Positions 34,280 through 46,100 of a stretch of 64,000 nt of DNA are shown one piece after another. A program made the translations under genes and the position numbers. A model generated the notes under the pieces. That model had not been told where the DNA came from. It saw nothing but the letters and a program-made list of their open reading frames with translations, and ran no database searches. Numbering within the stretch: the first letter of the stretch is position 1; every line of letters starts with the position of its first letter. The DNA comes from Archegozetes longisetosus. Taxonomy: Eukaryota > Arthropoda > Arachnida > Sarcoptiformes > Trhypochthoniidae. The stretch is from positions 15,266,220 through 15,330,219 of the forward strand of contig JAEMBT020000001.1 in NCBI GenBank assembly GCA_018873245.2, in the 5' to 3' direction.

Positions 34280-37200
34280 TGTGTGTGTGTGTATGTGTGT
34301 GTCTTTGTAATTTAAAAATGTTAACAAATAAGAGAAACTAATATTAATTAAACGAAGTTATCGTCATATTGATTAAGATAAATGTCTAAATAGGAGTAGA
34401 TTTGATCAAATGAGAAATAGCACGTAAGATATATGGTCCAAGTTAAAGCTAACGAATACCAATAAGTATTCAGTCTAGTACATCATTAACCATTTGCTGA
34501 TCATCTTAATATTGTTTTGCTTGAACTGTTGCACTCTCTATAGTTGTGTTTTCTCTGTTTGTCGCCAATCAGTTGATCAGTGTATGAAAGGAATAAAACA
34601 GAATATAACAGAATAAAACAGAATATAACAGAATAAAACAGAATATTAAACCATACTTTCTTATGATAGGATTGCGACCCAAATTGACTGATCACAAAAC
34701 GATGGGCTCGACAATTGTCTCAATACAATGAGCAAGCTACTGCACAAAAAAATCGATTCACCAACTTCGACATCTTAGTAATGAAAATACTATTCAAACG
34801 TGAGCCAAACAATCAAATCATAAGATTTATTGAAGTTTATAAGTGAAAAACAAATTCTGTAGGTAAACTTAGAAATGTCTTGTGTTATTAAAAATCTAAT
34901 ATTTAATATTGTGGCCATTGTTTAGAGAATTATTGGTTTGAATAAGAAAAACAAATAACATTTGTTCGTCGGTTAATAAAGACTATTTTGTGCTCATTGT
35001 TTCGACGCTAAAAATACATTGTTATTACAGGAAAAAACAGATATTACTCTCATTGTATTGTCAGTTGTATTACTGGACTGTTAAATACTACTTAACATGC
35101 ATTTAAGCACTTTTCTAACCATTCTCTAGTACGTTCTGTAATGCATTCTGTAATATGTTCTGTGATATATTCTTTAACAAATTCAAAACTCCACATTATT
35201 ATAACTCATAGATTAATATTTTTTTTTGCCAAACTCAAGAAAGCTTTATATAAAAGAAAAATAAATGTCTTATGCTTTAGCTTTAAATACAGCTTGACTT
35301 GAATTATTCTCTTAACATTTGGGAATATTCTATCAGAACATAACATTCACAGGAAGATGTTTGAGAAAACGATTTGAAGGATGTATTCATAAGTAATAAG
35401 GAAGAAAAAGAGGTAATATTTGCAATTAAATTTATAAAAGTTCTATTCTGACAAGAGCTGGTATATGGTAGGATTGCAATTGGCATTTGATGCCATTTAA
35501 ATAAGGAGTTCACAGTTTTTTGCAACGTGTTGAAAGACTATATCGTAAAATTTGAACTATTCCGTAGGGATTAAAACGGAGTATCGTTAAGGGCAAAAGT
35601 TCTATTCATCTGAGCTACAGCTCACTTTTAGAGCTCCCTAAAAGTTTATTCAAAACTTTCTTTTGACTAAATAAATCATTATTTAAGTGCATTTACTTAA
35701 TGCTTATAACATTTTAATTGCCAACAAATTTAAATTTGTTAACAAAAAGCTTTTTATGTTTGAAAGGATTATTTCTATTTACAATAAAATTAAGTTAATT
35801 TTATTGTAGCTTATTAGAAATATTACTTATTTAGTGAAAATAAGTGTTTTATAGGTAAAGATAAGAATCGATTTTATTGATTAATTGCGCTTCGAGTTAC
35901 ACAATCTCTTAATCACAAGCAATGAATACAATTTGATTACTATTTTATCCGAAGTTACTAAAGCTGAAAATGAACGAAAAAAGGCAAACAAACAAGAGTA
36001 GTGATAAATATTTGATAATAAATGAAAAAAATAGTATCAATACTATAACGTGAAGTGATCAGAAAGGAAAAAAAGGCATTGATATTAATTTGTTTTTTAA
36101 TCTACTATATTTGCTTGAATAATATGTTTAATAATATATACTATTTTGTTCATAACGTTCATCTAACTGGCAACTGCTATGCGTTCATTAAGTTTGCAAA
36201 TGAGAATACGTCTGTAAATCTGTGCTAAATTAGTTGATCGCATGTTAGAACAAATAGTGTCTCTCCAGCGCAACACCTCTGTTCAAGCTTTGAGTCATTA
36301 TAATGCAAATCAATGGAAGAAATGGCAAATCTAGAAAAGTGACGCTAAGCTTACATATTCTACAGTGACGCTAAGCTTACTATACTCTAGAGTGACGCTG
36401 AGCTCACTATACTCTACATGTGTTATGCTTTCCACTGCTTATATTAATTCAAATAGCTAATTATTTAGTTCTATCTTTCTATTCAACAATAATTAAAAAT
36501 AAGAATAATTAGAAATTGGTTTTTATAAAAACAAAACACTTTTTCAACATTTAATCGCACTCGACTGTATTGATAGAGAATTAAGTATAGACTAAGAGCC
36601 AAAGTGTTGATCACTCATTGTTTCTGCTCATATAATTTACAATTCAAATCAGAGCTAGACTTTGGGTTTGGCTGTTTCTAAGAGTGAGATGTAGTATTGC
36701 AAGTAAGCATCAAAATGAGATACAGGACATGAAATATAATTTTACGAGTCATTTACCATTTTGATTGTACGCCTGTGTTGATGACACTTTTCTTCACTCT
36801 GACTCACATATATATATATATATATATTATATTATATATATATATATATATATATAATTTGAGATAATAAATAAAATTTCACTTTCGAAACATTTTCAGA
36901 TCAACTAGAAATGATAGATTTGAACCATATTGCTATCTTATACTTATATCTTGCTGTGAAAATAATAACTTATCCAACTAGATTGTTCGTCAACTTCTCT
37001 AAGTCTACCTTTGATTTCTATTAGAATTCTATGGCAAATATCCGTTAAATTGTTTTTTCTTTAACTTATAATAAAGAAATCAATTTTAGTAGGCTTTTGC
37101 AGCTTAATCCTATACTATTGACTATAGTATAAAAAGTACAGTATGATTATATTATTCTTCGATCCAACTAATCATTACTACATTCAGTTTCTTTATAAAC

Positions 37201-39372
37201 CAAACTTTAGTTTTTATATAGACTCTCAGTTTGTAGTTTCGCAGTTCGTGTTAGTCTTTAATATTGGAAAATTTAATTTTAATTATCATTTTGTTCATCT
37301 TTTGGAAAGTGAAATTTTTTATATAAACTGTTTTTCAGCTATTTTAAAACACTTTGATGTACTACAAAGCATTGAAAATCTTGAAATTTAAAGTTTGGTC
37401 ACGGTTTTTGTGCAGTGAAAAAAATAGATTCATAATAAAAAGTCTTTTAAACACATTTATGTGTTGAAGATAAGTGTTTAGATATTCCTCTCCAGCCATC
37501 AGAACATATGTTTGATAGAATAACTTGAAACTTTTCAATAAAAATATTCAAATTAGCCTACAGTACAAGGGTCGAAAGCATTTCATTATTAAATCCTAAA
37601 ATCCTTAAAAGCGTTTTATTGTTAAGATCTACAAAATTGTTTATATTTTATCTAATAATTTGGGTCTTGATTTAAGATTGCAATGAAACTAAAGCAGACA
37701 ACAAATAAAGTAAATGAAGATCGTGTCAAAAACAAAAAGACACCGTTGGGAGGAATTCAAGATAGATTTGGTAAATAAGTTACTGTCTATCATTCGCGGG
37801 CTTCACGCACGAACCAGCCCTCCCTATGTCTTTCTTCTTGTCCAAAATGTTTCTCAAACTAATTCTAAGAAAAATCTTAATAGTTTGTGGTCTATAAGGA
37901 ATTCTTTTTGTGATCCATTAAAACATTATTGGCTTAAACTAGTTTGGAAAGAGTTGGCTAACAAAGAATATTCAGGATATATTAGATATAACTTATGCTT
38001 TGAAAATTTCGGAAAAAGCTAATGGAGTGAGATCTCATGAAAAAGTTGATAAGTAAGAAGAATAAGTAAACTGGAGTTTGAATAGTTTGATATTCATTAT
38101 TCAAATGAATTGAGCAAAACGAAAAGCTGGGAATAGTTGTACGTTTTTCTACCAAACTGCAAGTACAGGATTTCAACTGATTTCGCATTCAAGTTGTAGA
38201 TATCTTTGAAAACTTCTATTAACATTTTAACAATCAATTTCCTTATGGAAACCATTATTTGGATAGCACAAAAAAATGGAGTATGGAATAGACAATCGTC
38301 TAATACTAATGCAAGGTTTTCTACTTGCAAGAAAAGCCGGCAAATTGACGAATAAAAGTGAATTTCTGTGTAATTTAATGATCGATTCCAGTTCAGACGG
38401 AATATATATTTGATTTGAATTTTCTTTTGTTCTTAATGTTCGCTTCTATTCCAATTATTTAGAGATTCCAAGTCTAATAATATTAAGTTCTGACTCTACG
38501 CCTTTCAGCATAAAGAATTTGTGTCTTCAATACTTAAGAGTTAAATGATCGAAGTCTTTCACGTTGAAAATACAACTCAATTCTGAAGCCAACCTAACCT
38601 AACCTAACACGAAATTTAGATAATTACTGTTTCGTCAAATGGAAAGTATTGTTCATAACATTCTTATAATTTTTAATTTGATGAATTTTCACCTTGTTTA
38701 TTATCAGTTCTTTGATTGTTCTCTTAAAGAATAATATAAGTAAGTATTGTAGAACAACTCACTTATCCTGTTTTTACACCAAGTATTTAGGTATTAACAA
38801 ATGTGTAAAGTATTACTCCGTTTTGAATAATTAGCCTATAAACATGATTAATTAAACCCAATCATACCTGAAGGAGACGTGCTGTGAATTCCACCCACGA
38901 CTGGTGTGAATATATTGAGATAGAGACAGTCTTCGCTCTGATTCTTGAGCAATGGTATTAATTTACGCATATATTCAAACCTTTGCAAAGGCATTCGTTT
39001 CAATGATTCGGTGGAATTAGTCATAATTAGTTTAGAGAGGGGTATGCGTTGGGGACAAACAGGTGAGAGTTTGTTAGCGAGACGAGTGCCTCTCCAATGG
39101 GTTGGTGTGACGGGTGGCATAAATCTCAGCGAACCGATCGGTGGTGTCGCGTATGGAACTCCTAAATACGCCTCAATTGCTGGCAAATTTATGGAATTAA
39201 TTTGTGACGATAATGATTGTTGGGATGGTGTGAATGTGACATAAGTGCCTCTTAATGTCCCATATTTTGTGTTGACTTGACGCGGAGATAAATTTTCTGT
39301 CTCTTCAGGAGTTATAGGACCTGATCTGGACAGTTTTAATACTGATACTAGTGTAATCACTGTTAGAAGCAT
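11623..39372 (-). CDS. Neuroligin (postsynaptic cholinesterase-like adhesion receptor)
   Basis: Single-pass postsynaptic adhesion protein of the carboxylesterase-like family, partner of neurexin. Ten exons join in phase with no frame break, giving 948 residues: 39372-38868, 27899-27741, 25237-25049, 24790-24675, 21080-20754, 16966-16727, 16639-16446, 14424-14309, 13228-12612 and 12006-11623. Seen in order: a short signal peptide (MLLTVITLVSVLKL); esterase start EAYLGVPYATPPIGSLRF; NQSEDCLYLNIFTP; VIIVTLNYRLGILG; GHGYG at 266-270, where Gly replaces the catalytic Ser, as expected for an inactive adhesion esterase; MSGSALSPWAIAR, typical of arthropod neuroligins; RLGCSHGEELAYMFGAPL; a membrane helix near 764-788 (YSTALLVTIAIGCSLL); and a cytoplasmic tail ending EIRV, a likely class II PDZ ligand. 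The first intron is 11 kb. The 87-nt intron 16726-16640 has no stop and could be retained. Exon 9 also reads to a stop at 12591, so a second tail is possible. The last exon is the least certain part. Confidence 0.93.
11782..11837 (-). repeat. In-frame 18-bp tandem repeat in the neuroligin tail
   Basis: Three copies of GAATCGTTACAGCGCAAA (plus-strand reading), with single-base differences, encode repeats of the six residues LRCNDS in the last exon. The unit is a multiple of three, so copy-number change keeps the frame. Confidence 0.75.
12007..12611 (-). other. Last neuroligin intron, containing a 12-bp minisatellite
   Basis: This 605-nt intron runs from the GTAAAT donor at 12611 to the TTGTTAG acceptor. 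Unspliced, the upstream exon would read five more codons (VNIDLP after HD) to a stop. At 12368-12500 lies a minisatellite of the 12-mer GCCAACAGAAGT/GAGGCAACAGAA, about ten units. It leaves several frames open on both strands because of its periodicity; I do not take these as genes. Confidence 0.6.
12368..12500. repeat. 12-bp minisatellite in neuroligin intron
   Basis: About ten tandem 12-bp units alternate between GCCAACAGAAGT, GCCAACAGAAGA and GGCAACAGAAGA. They are preceded by degenerate units of the form ATAGGTTATAGA. Confidence 0.8.
13229..14308 (-). other. Neuroligin intron between exons 8 and 9
   Basis: 1080-nt intron with a 16-bp tandem repeat (unit TTTTGATACCAGATTC, about four copies, 13611-13680). 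It also contains a small hydrophobic open frame at 13711-13971, listed separately. Confidence 0.6.
13711..13971 (-). CDS. Possible small membrane protein nested in a neuroligin intron
   Basis: An 86-codon open frame on the neuroligin strand has two hydrophobic stretches, near residues 3-12 (ISISLLIIIQ) and 35-55 (YWIISLSLLIGSVVIFLHAI), followed by a basic tail (KQLIRSK). I recognise no family and see no clear promoter. In such AT-rich DNA an open frame of this size can arise by chance, and hydrophobic codons are T-rich. Listed only as a candidate. Confidence 0.15.
   Translation of the reverse strand: MGISISLLIIIQIESHFLDLSMTFTLLLDSLNNPFYWIISLSLLIGSVVIFLHAISQFYFHLTKQLIRSKTVTNSVLSQLSVCIAS
14672..14798. 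repeat. TTAGG-like 20-bp tandem array
   Basis: About six units of AGGTTAGCATAGAGTAGGGT with small variations. The core GGTTAG resembles the arthropod telomere pentamer TTAGG; the unit itself is a derived 20-mer. Confidence 0.7.
15069..15890 (+). mobile_element. Internally deleted hAT DNA transposon
   Basis: An 822-bp element has near-perfect terminal inverted repeats: left TAGAGGTCGAACATGA, right end reversed TAGAGCTCGAACATAA. It is flanked by identical 8-bp target duplications CTTCCTAT (15061-15068 and 15891-15898), the hAT length. The subterminal regions are packed with GGGTTTGGGTCGGGTT-type repeats in both orientations. The open frame 15466-15681 is the hAT C-terminal dimerisation region (motifs WGQNKLKYSRLF, SSERNLSYA, DKRSSLNPSNMDNLLF). 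The rest of the transposase is missing, so this is a nonautonomous remnant. The clean target duplication suggests a fairly recent insertion into the neuroligin intron. Confidence 0.9.
16640..16726 (-). other. 87-nt open-frame intron in neuroligin
   Basis: The donor is CAG|GTAATA and the acceptor GTTAAG|AG. Splicing gives VFVHQ-SEEGSKFHQRLGC, which matches the spacing in other neuroligins. The intron is 29 codons long and has no stop, so retention would insert a hydrophobic segment (SKPGISQKVAHYLLHLPIGL) just before the HGEE motif without breaking the frame. Confidence 0.6.
18201..18417. mobile_element. MITE, copy 1 of a ~220-bp family
   Basis: The left end reads AACTTAATAATCCACGATGG and the right end GAGGGTTATTAAGTTTT, its inverse. 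The interior (GATTACTATATTGAATATTC, then TCTGATGGAAAGGATGCCAT) matches the copy at 32.6 kb in the same orientation. It has no coding capacity. The outer boundary is approximate and I could not fix a target duplication. Confidence 0.7.
19462..19912. repeat. Facing (CT)n and (AG)n microsatellites
   Basis: A ~39-bp pure CT array (19462-19500) and a ~32-bp pure AG array (19881-19912) are exact complements separated by ~380 bp, so they form a long inverted repeat. A smaller pair of the same kind lies at 33301-33550. Confidence 0.85.
21081..24674 (-). other. Neuroligin intron between exons 4 and 5
   Basis: 3.6 kb without a gene. It contains the TTAGG-like array at 21461-21707 and two short tandem repeats: a 16-bp unit ATCAATTTGATCATC near 22287-22333 and an 18-bp unit CAATTTCTAGAATTTGTT near 23118-23190. 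No transposon ends were recognised. Confidence 0.55.
21461..21707. repeat. TTAGG-derived 15/30-bp tandem array
   Basis: About 245 bp built from AGGTTAGACTAGGCT and AGGTTAGATTAGGCT alternating as a 30-bp higher-order unit. It is flanked by plain AGGTT pentamers at both ends, which suggests decay and re-amplification of an interstitial telomere-type repeat. Confidence 0.85.
25238..27740 (-). other. Neuroligin intron between exons 2 and 3
   Basis: 2.5-kb intron with one MITE copy near 25786-26018 and otherwise unstructured AT-rich DNA. The open frame at 26902-27123 has no family resemblance. Confidence 0.55.
25786..26018. mobile_element. MITE, copy 2 of the ~220-bp family
   Basis: The left end AGTTTAATATTCCTTGATAG and the right end TTGCTATCAACGATTATTAA are inverted repeats of about 30 bp with few mismatches. 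The interior (CATCAGACCATAATATAGAG, then CATAGCAACGACC) closely matches the copy at 47.4 kb and is in the opposite orientation to the copies at 18.2 and 32.6 kb. Confidence 0.8.
32555..32779. mobile_element. MITE, copy 3 of the ~220-bp family
   Basis: The left end is degenerate (AACTTGGTAAGCCTTGACAG). The right end GTTGCTATCAACGAATATTA is well kept. The interior matches copy 1 (ATTACTATATCGAATATTCC; GTCTGATGAAAAGCATACCA). Short open frames over it on both strands are products of the element, not genes. Confidence 0.75.
33301..33550. repeat. (CT)15 then (TA)n, facing (AG)12
   Basis: A CT array at 33301-33330 runs into TA repeats. A complementary AG array lies at 33527-33550, with ~200 bp of unique sequence between them. 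Confidence 0.85.
34226..34302. repeat. Compound (AG)n(GT)n microsatellite
   Basis: About 52 bp of AG repeat changes directly into ~25 bp of GT repeat with one interruption. Confidence 0.9.
36339..36417. repeat. 28-bp tandem repeat, three copies
   Basis: The unit AGTGACGCTAAGCTTACTAT plus about eight bases is repeated three times with few changes. It is noncoding and lies inside the first neuroligin intron. Confidence 0.75.
36807..36857. repeat. (TA)n tract
   Basis: About 50 bp of nearly pure TA with a short ATTATATTA interruption. Confidence 0.9.
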
Positions 39373-42300
39373 TGCTGATTACATTGTTTATGCCATTACT
39401 AATGAAGTACCTAGTAGAGTTTTCTCTATAATCAAGTATCTAGTAGATTTTTCTCTATAATCAAGTACCTAGTAGAGTTTTCTCTAAATACTTATTTATT
39501 TATTTTAATAAATCAGTTATTTTCATCAAACTTTTATAGTAAAAATTGTTTTATCAAAACATCCGATCAACGTATTGAAGACAAACATTTATTAATGTTT
39601 GACTTGAAAGTTATATTCACATTAAAACATATAATCATTGAGACAGTTATTGTAAGAATCGGTTTAAAATTTCAATCAAATCCAGTGTTTTCCTATTAGA
39701 ATATGATTTATTATTATAGGATTATAATAATAGCCATAACTGTTAGCTTTCATAGACTGTTAGGTCCGCTTAAACTAAACCATAAATCATTTAAAAAATG
39801 CATTTATTTCCATTCACAGTTCATCACTTTTTTGACACATTACTTTCAAACATCTTTCAGTCATAAATATAAGTTTGATCAATACTTTTCGACATAGATG
39901 AGTAAATCGATATGAGAATACTTGACTAACTTTTATAATTTGTCACTTCATCAAATTAAATATTTGAAAGATAAAACATCATTCAACTACGAGTAGAATA
40001 ACTCTAAACTTGAGGTAATAGTGAAAGAGAGCACATCTTTACTCGTCGAGAATCTCTAACAGAATGAGAATTGCAAAGAGATGTGCACTCGTAGAGCACC
40101 AGTAGCTGTTATATTCGATTCGAGTCTGGCCAATGCTAACAAACTAAAAGCTGCCTCCAACTCTGATATGCGATACATCACTGATAACTAGATTTAGGAT
40201 TCTTTAGCATAAGCATCGCTTTCTTGTGAGCTCTGATATGCAAATTTTAGGAATTAATAATCATTGTTAAGCTTCTAAATGGGATAATTCTGTTAATTTG
40301 CATAAAATTATGAGTTTATTCAATAGTAAAAGAGGATAATATATTAAACTCTATGAAAGAAATCTCAATTCCTTATATTCGAGCTGAAAGGGTGAGTTCA
40401 AAGTGTTTCAAGTAATATTTATTTACATAGTTTGTTTTTATATCATTGCAATTGCTCCTATTAAATAATAAAGTTGAAATAATGAATTTTGATTGGTAAG
40501 CAAAATTATTAAAAGTACTTTCAAATCATAATCAGCTACATAAATCCTATGAGATTTGTTCTAATTATTCAATACAAGTTAGTACTAGGGATCACCTTAA
40601 TCTAAATGCTTTGGTAGATTATTTTTTTCGATCAACTTTCAAGTAAAGCCGATTTGATCAGATTATTTTTTTGGTAACTTTTGTTTTGTATCTTAATCCA
40701 TGAGAATTTAAGCAAAGCTTTGAATTATACTTAAATATAGTTGAAATATACATTATTGAGTAATAGTGGAAAATCAGATAGCTTTCAAAAAGTTAATTGC
40801 AAGATTCCTTCTTTTGCTTCAATCAGAGCCTCTGTAGGCTTAAAACGATTTTTTTTCTTAAAATAATCATCTAAAGTTCAAACATCTATTAATATTAGGA
40901 AATTTAGTTAATTTATAGGAAAAATTACACAAATCTCTAATTTATAGAAATAAAGTAATAGTTTTAGAAGTATTTTGACATTTCTTCCCTAACGCTCAAA
41001 TCTGTCGAGTCTTATTACAAAAGAATAAGTAATTTAGTCTATCTTCATATTGTAATTAAAATCTAAGAAAAAAGTTTCAATAGAATTTATTCAAGTACTG
41101 AATTTAATGTACTTTTAGTGAATTGAAGAGCTCTTACATAGAATTAAACTAATTTTTTTTCCAAAACTAAGCTGACAAAAACACAATAAAAATTCATTAT
41201 TTTACATGCAAAATGTGCCTTAACTAAGAGTATATGACCAGAAATCTAGTGCTTATTTTAAAATAAACTTTGACAATAATTTGCATTAACGGAAACTGAA
41301 TGAAGTATATTCAGTAGTTCTTAAGAAATGTCAGCTTTAATACCAAATAAACAAACAAACCAGACTGAATAAGCTCTAACGACTTGAATAAAAAATTATA
41401 GATCAAGTTGGTTCACATTAATCAGCATTTATTATTTGCTCGCTAAAAGACCAAATATTTTCGAATGGTTTAGCAAATTATTACTGAAGTGACAGGACAA
41501 TAATCATCAGGAACAATAATCATCAAGCTAAACTTATTCAATACCTCACTAGACTTTGTTATGCAGTAATTATTCAATTGCTATTTTGTTGACTCTCTAT
41601 TCTTTCTAAAGGATTATGAGGTTGATTATCATCAAAACAGAATTAATTCAGACTAGACTCTCTTATTTAAGAATTCAAATCCCGAACTAATGATTCAGTC
41701 GAATACGAGTCTCATCAAAATGTTGAAATCGACTTCAGGGAAAACTTTGAGAATTCCATCACATTTACTGCGCTATAATAACAATAACATTAGAACTCTC
41801 CTGTTTTCCACTAGCGGCCCAGAAAAGTTAGTATGCTCAATTTTCTGCATACCTCTTCCTGCTATTTTGATGCAGAAATCACTTATATTACTGAATAAAT
41901 TTTTAAGTGACAATCAAAACTTATCACAAATGAATAGTATTATTACTTAATGTTCAAGCTTTTAGTGTAGTTTTCCAAGAATTTTAAAGAACTTAAAGGG
42001 TCAAGAAAAATGGTGAATCAGACCGAATTGGGTGCCTCGAGCCATGATTTGAGCACCTCATAACTAGAATAGTAAATATAGTAAAGTGTTAGCTACAAAT
42101 CGATATTTTATTCGTCTTTTGAAGAAAATGATGATTAACAGTTATAATACACAATTCAATTTGAGCTTATACCCTAAAATTTTCAGAATAGAATTTCGTT
42201 TGAAGAGACGACAAGATTTATCAGATAAATTGTCATGTGATAGAAATAAAAACGAAGATATAAGAAAGATATGTAATAAATTTAGTGCGTATATGACACT

Positions 42301-43109
42301 ATGAAGAGTAGGTGTTTTATTCTCTACTACAGAAAATATAGTTCGTATATGAGTATGTAAGCAATAAGTTGAGGAACGGTCATTCTTAGAAGTATACTTG
42401 AAAGTGCAATTTGGAAGCGCTTTTGACATGATATAACCTAACAATACTGTATTCTGAAAACTAATCTCTAAATCTAAAAGCGCATTCATTGAACTCAACT
42501 AAATAAAAGTCTAATATTGAGTAAAGATACACTTTAATCAAGTTCTAACTAAACTTTTAGCTAGACTATTAACTAAACTTTTAACTAAACTTTTAACTAA
42601 ACTTCTAACTAAACTTCTATAAAATGTTTTGATTAATTTGACAGTTAGTTATACTTGAGTTAATTCAAACAGGCGTTATGCTAATGCGCTCTCTTTACAT
42701 AGTATTGTAATAAATCATTTTGCTAACATTTTCAGCTTAAAATATGTATTATAATCAAAGTATTATTTAGAGACTATTTTTAGTCTAAAAATCCATTGTC
42801 TCATAGCTGGCATCAATTTTTTCTACTTTTAGAGCATTAGGTTTTATATATTTCTCGTGCTTTACTTAAAGTAATTTTTTTTAGATTTATATCTTATTAT
42901 TTATTTTTGTTTTACAATATGTGTATCCATTGAATAATTTATAAAGTATTATATTCTTGCAGACGCTCATAATATTCTGAAGCTAGTCTTTAATGAAAAT
43001 GCATTTCAGTTCTGGTCAAAAAGAAACAATAATAATAAAACTTAGTCTTTAAAAATGTAATCGATTTGGTTTGATTTATGAAGAGTTCTAGGAGATTGAG
43101 ATTGAGTAT

Positions 43110-43130
43110 GGTTAGGTTAGGTTAGGTTAG
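43110..43130. repeat. Short interstitial TTAGG run
   Basis: Four consecutive GGTTA pentamers in otherwise unique DNA. A reverse-orientation run of the same motif lies at 38590-38609. The pentamer is the common arthropod telomere unit. Confidence 0.7.
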
Positions 43131-46100
43131 TATGAGTGTAAAAGAAATATAGATTGATGCATAATTTCAGGCAAAACGGGTTATCACAAATAGTCTATAT
43201 GGAGTGGCAAGAGGGAAGGATGCAATTGAAATCGAGTGGATATTAAGCTCAATCTAACTGAACGGTAGTGTAACGCTTACTTTTAACTCTGTTTTGATCC
43301 CATTTAATAAACTCAGTCAACCTTAACTTTTAGCTATATTACAGAAGAGAGGACAAGAAGTAGTATGTTATGTAAGAAATATATAAGAAATGAAGAGATA
43401 CGAGAAAATATGAAAAGTCATACATTTGGACGGAATAGAAATATCGACGAACTTGGACGTTTGAGTGTCTTGGACGTTTAAGTGTCACGTAAATGTCGAC
43501 ATCTCTATTTTGATGGAACTTAATATTTTTATTTGATGCATCAAATGCGGATATGAGAGACATTTTTGTTCAGATAATATGTTTTGATAAGACAGCTAGA
43601 CTTCAAAGATTTATGAGTTTCTTCTATATAATAATAATCCTATACTAGTTTTGTTTTAAAACATACTAAATTCTTTTCCTATGCCATATCTCTATTCTGT
43701 ATATCATATCTATTCTGTATAACTATTCTGTATAGCTATTCTGTATGACTATTCTGTATGTCTCAAATATAACATGAATTATTCAAATCTTATACCAAAT
43801 AAGATGAAATATTTGAGTAGATGAAAAGTGAAAATGAAATTAGCAACTATTTTAGAAGCACAAGATGTTAATAACTTAGGTTATTTAACTGTAAAAAGTG
43901 TGATTATGAGAGAAGAGAGGACATGGCAATGAAGGGGCTGGATACGCTAATGAATGCCTACCATACTTATACTCAGTATCTGTGCTGGCATTTTCTTATC
44001 AGTAAATGAGCCTAATTTATTTGGCGCTATGTTTTCTAATAAAATATCACTTTATGTCTCTTAGATTAAACACCATAACACTATCCCATCCATGATAAAT
44101 GCATTTACTCTTTATTTAATTGCTCGTAAACTATCTTTCCTAATGTCTTTAAACTGCTATTAAATTATTTTTCTGACTCGCTTCTAATTGCTCTTTGTTA
44201 CAACTTTTTCTCTCCATCTATTTCTTTCTTTCCAAATATATATCACTGACTAATTTTTTCTAATTAAACTTCAGCTTCATAGTGCTTCAACTTCTCTAAA
44301 CTTTTTCTTATTTATGTGATCTGTCAGTCAAACTGACGTGAAGAGCTTGAAATTTTCTATTTTCCAGTTTATGCCATAATATTTGATCGAGACTTCATAG
44401 ATAGAGTTATCAATTTTGGTCAATATTAGAAAAATAGATCGAATGCAATACCAAAAAACTCTTGTATTAGATATCTTTAGTCATTTTCTACAATCATATA
44501 CAGCGCAAATTTTCAACAGTGCAAATTTTCAACAAAACTTTCAACAGTCCCATCTCAAATGAGTGAGACCTAAAAATCAAGAATCAATTTTAGATTTTTG
44601 TTTAAATTCTAAGGTCCAAATTGAATATGTCTGACATGAAAAAGGCTTTGTTTTGCTTCTCTTTTTCATTATTACTGACCTCCTTTTTGAAGAATCGACA
44701 TCATAGTGGGATAAATGAATGCTGAGTTTTCCATTGAATGAGAGTCCTATTTGGCAATTGTTACTCGAAAAACAGTCGCAAATCCCTTCCGATATATTTT
44801 TCAATATACCAGAAAATCCTTAAGCATTGACACTATATAACTTTGAATGAATCTTTATGTATAGAAAACAGAACTGATTGTAAATCAAGTCTCTTTTATT
44901 AAGCTGAAAACAAGTCAAAAATTGATTCTTCATAAGAACATGAATAATTTGTTTGTTTTTACAAAGTATTGATTCCATTTGATGGTTATGTCAACTGATC
45001 AAATGGATGGAAAAGTTTCGGTCTAAGAGTTCTATATCATTATTATAAGTGTAAAAATGATATACAGATTTTTCAGTTAAACCATAACTCATAACTGACA
45101 GAACACAGAATTTAAATGTGAAAAATTGTGATTACATTCTCGGTTGAATTACTTATTCGACAGTAAGAGTGTTCTTATAAAATAAATGATTCCTAAAAAT
45201 CAACATGATTATTATGAGTAATTATTAAATGATAAATTATTTGTTACACTCTTTTTTAAATAATTTTCTTATTGTTTGAGTTATGCTCGTTTTAGGGATC
45301 ATTTCTGTAGAGTTGAAACATACAAGACTTTGGTATTGAATATAAAATATTTAAACTTATATTCTATGCATCTATTCTTTGATTCTTTGATTCTTTAAGA
45401 AAAAAGATTGAATAAGAAAGAAGTGTAGGATTTCGATCAAAAGTAAAGAATTGATCTAGTGATTAAGAAAGGAATTGCTTTTCAATTGTAATATAACCAA
45501 AAGTTTAACAAGACACGAGTTCACTAACTAGATGAGAAGTTTGTTTGTTTCTTTCTTATAATAACATGACTTATAGTAACCTAACTTATAGTAAGATAAC
45601 TTATGTTATGTTAGCCGTCCGTTTGGGATGAAATTTGATTATGGATATAATGCTTTTACTTTTATTCCAGTTTTCTTAATCTTTTTCCTCCAAAGAAATA
45701 CAATACATAAATAGATTTGGTGTATCTTTAGCCACAACCACCGCGTTTTTTGTATTTTCTTCATTTTATTACTTCTTCTATGGACTTATTTTTTCCTAAA
45801 TTCCTTCTATTTCTATCGATCGCTATCGTTTCTTTTGTAGCCTTCAGAGTAGTTTATTTCTTTGAATAGTCATACTTCTGAACCATAACAACTTCTATTA
45901 AAAGTTTAAAATACATACATTTTTACATACTATTCATCCTTTTTCATAACGCGTGTCAGTAAAATAACACCTAAACTATATGATTTTAAAGTTTTTTCGA
46001 AAAAAGGCAATTGCAAAGGTTAATTAACAATGTCAAAATGCAGTACTAAACTAAAAATTGAACCATGCATTTTACAGAGCGTTTGCTTATTCAACGATAA

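Larger units (their letters stand above)
27900..38867 (-). other. First neuroligin intron, 11 kb
   Basis: No gene recognised. It contains a MITE copy (32555-32779), CT/AG microsatellites (33301-33330, 33527-33550, and 34226-34302 running into GT), a (TA)n tract (36807-36857), a three-copy 28-bp repeat (36339-36417), several 15-19-bp tandem duplications (33601-33670, 34590-34650, 35125-35175) and a CCTAA run at 38590-38609. The open frame at 37714-38022 (102 codons, plus strand) has a mixed composition but no recognisable family or promoter. Confidence 0.6.

Noticed and set aside
37714-38022. 102-codon plus-strand frame in the first neuroligin intron
   Set aside because: Composition is not hydrophobic-biased, but I find no domain, promoter or homologous neighbour, so coding is unsupported.
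40018-40130. Possible tRNA or hairpin around GTTATATTCGATTCGAGTC
   Set aside because: The B-box-like match lacks a matching A box, acceptor stem and anticodon arm. The inverted pieces nearby are imperfect.
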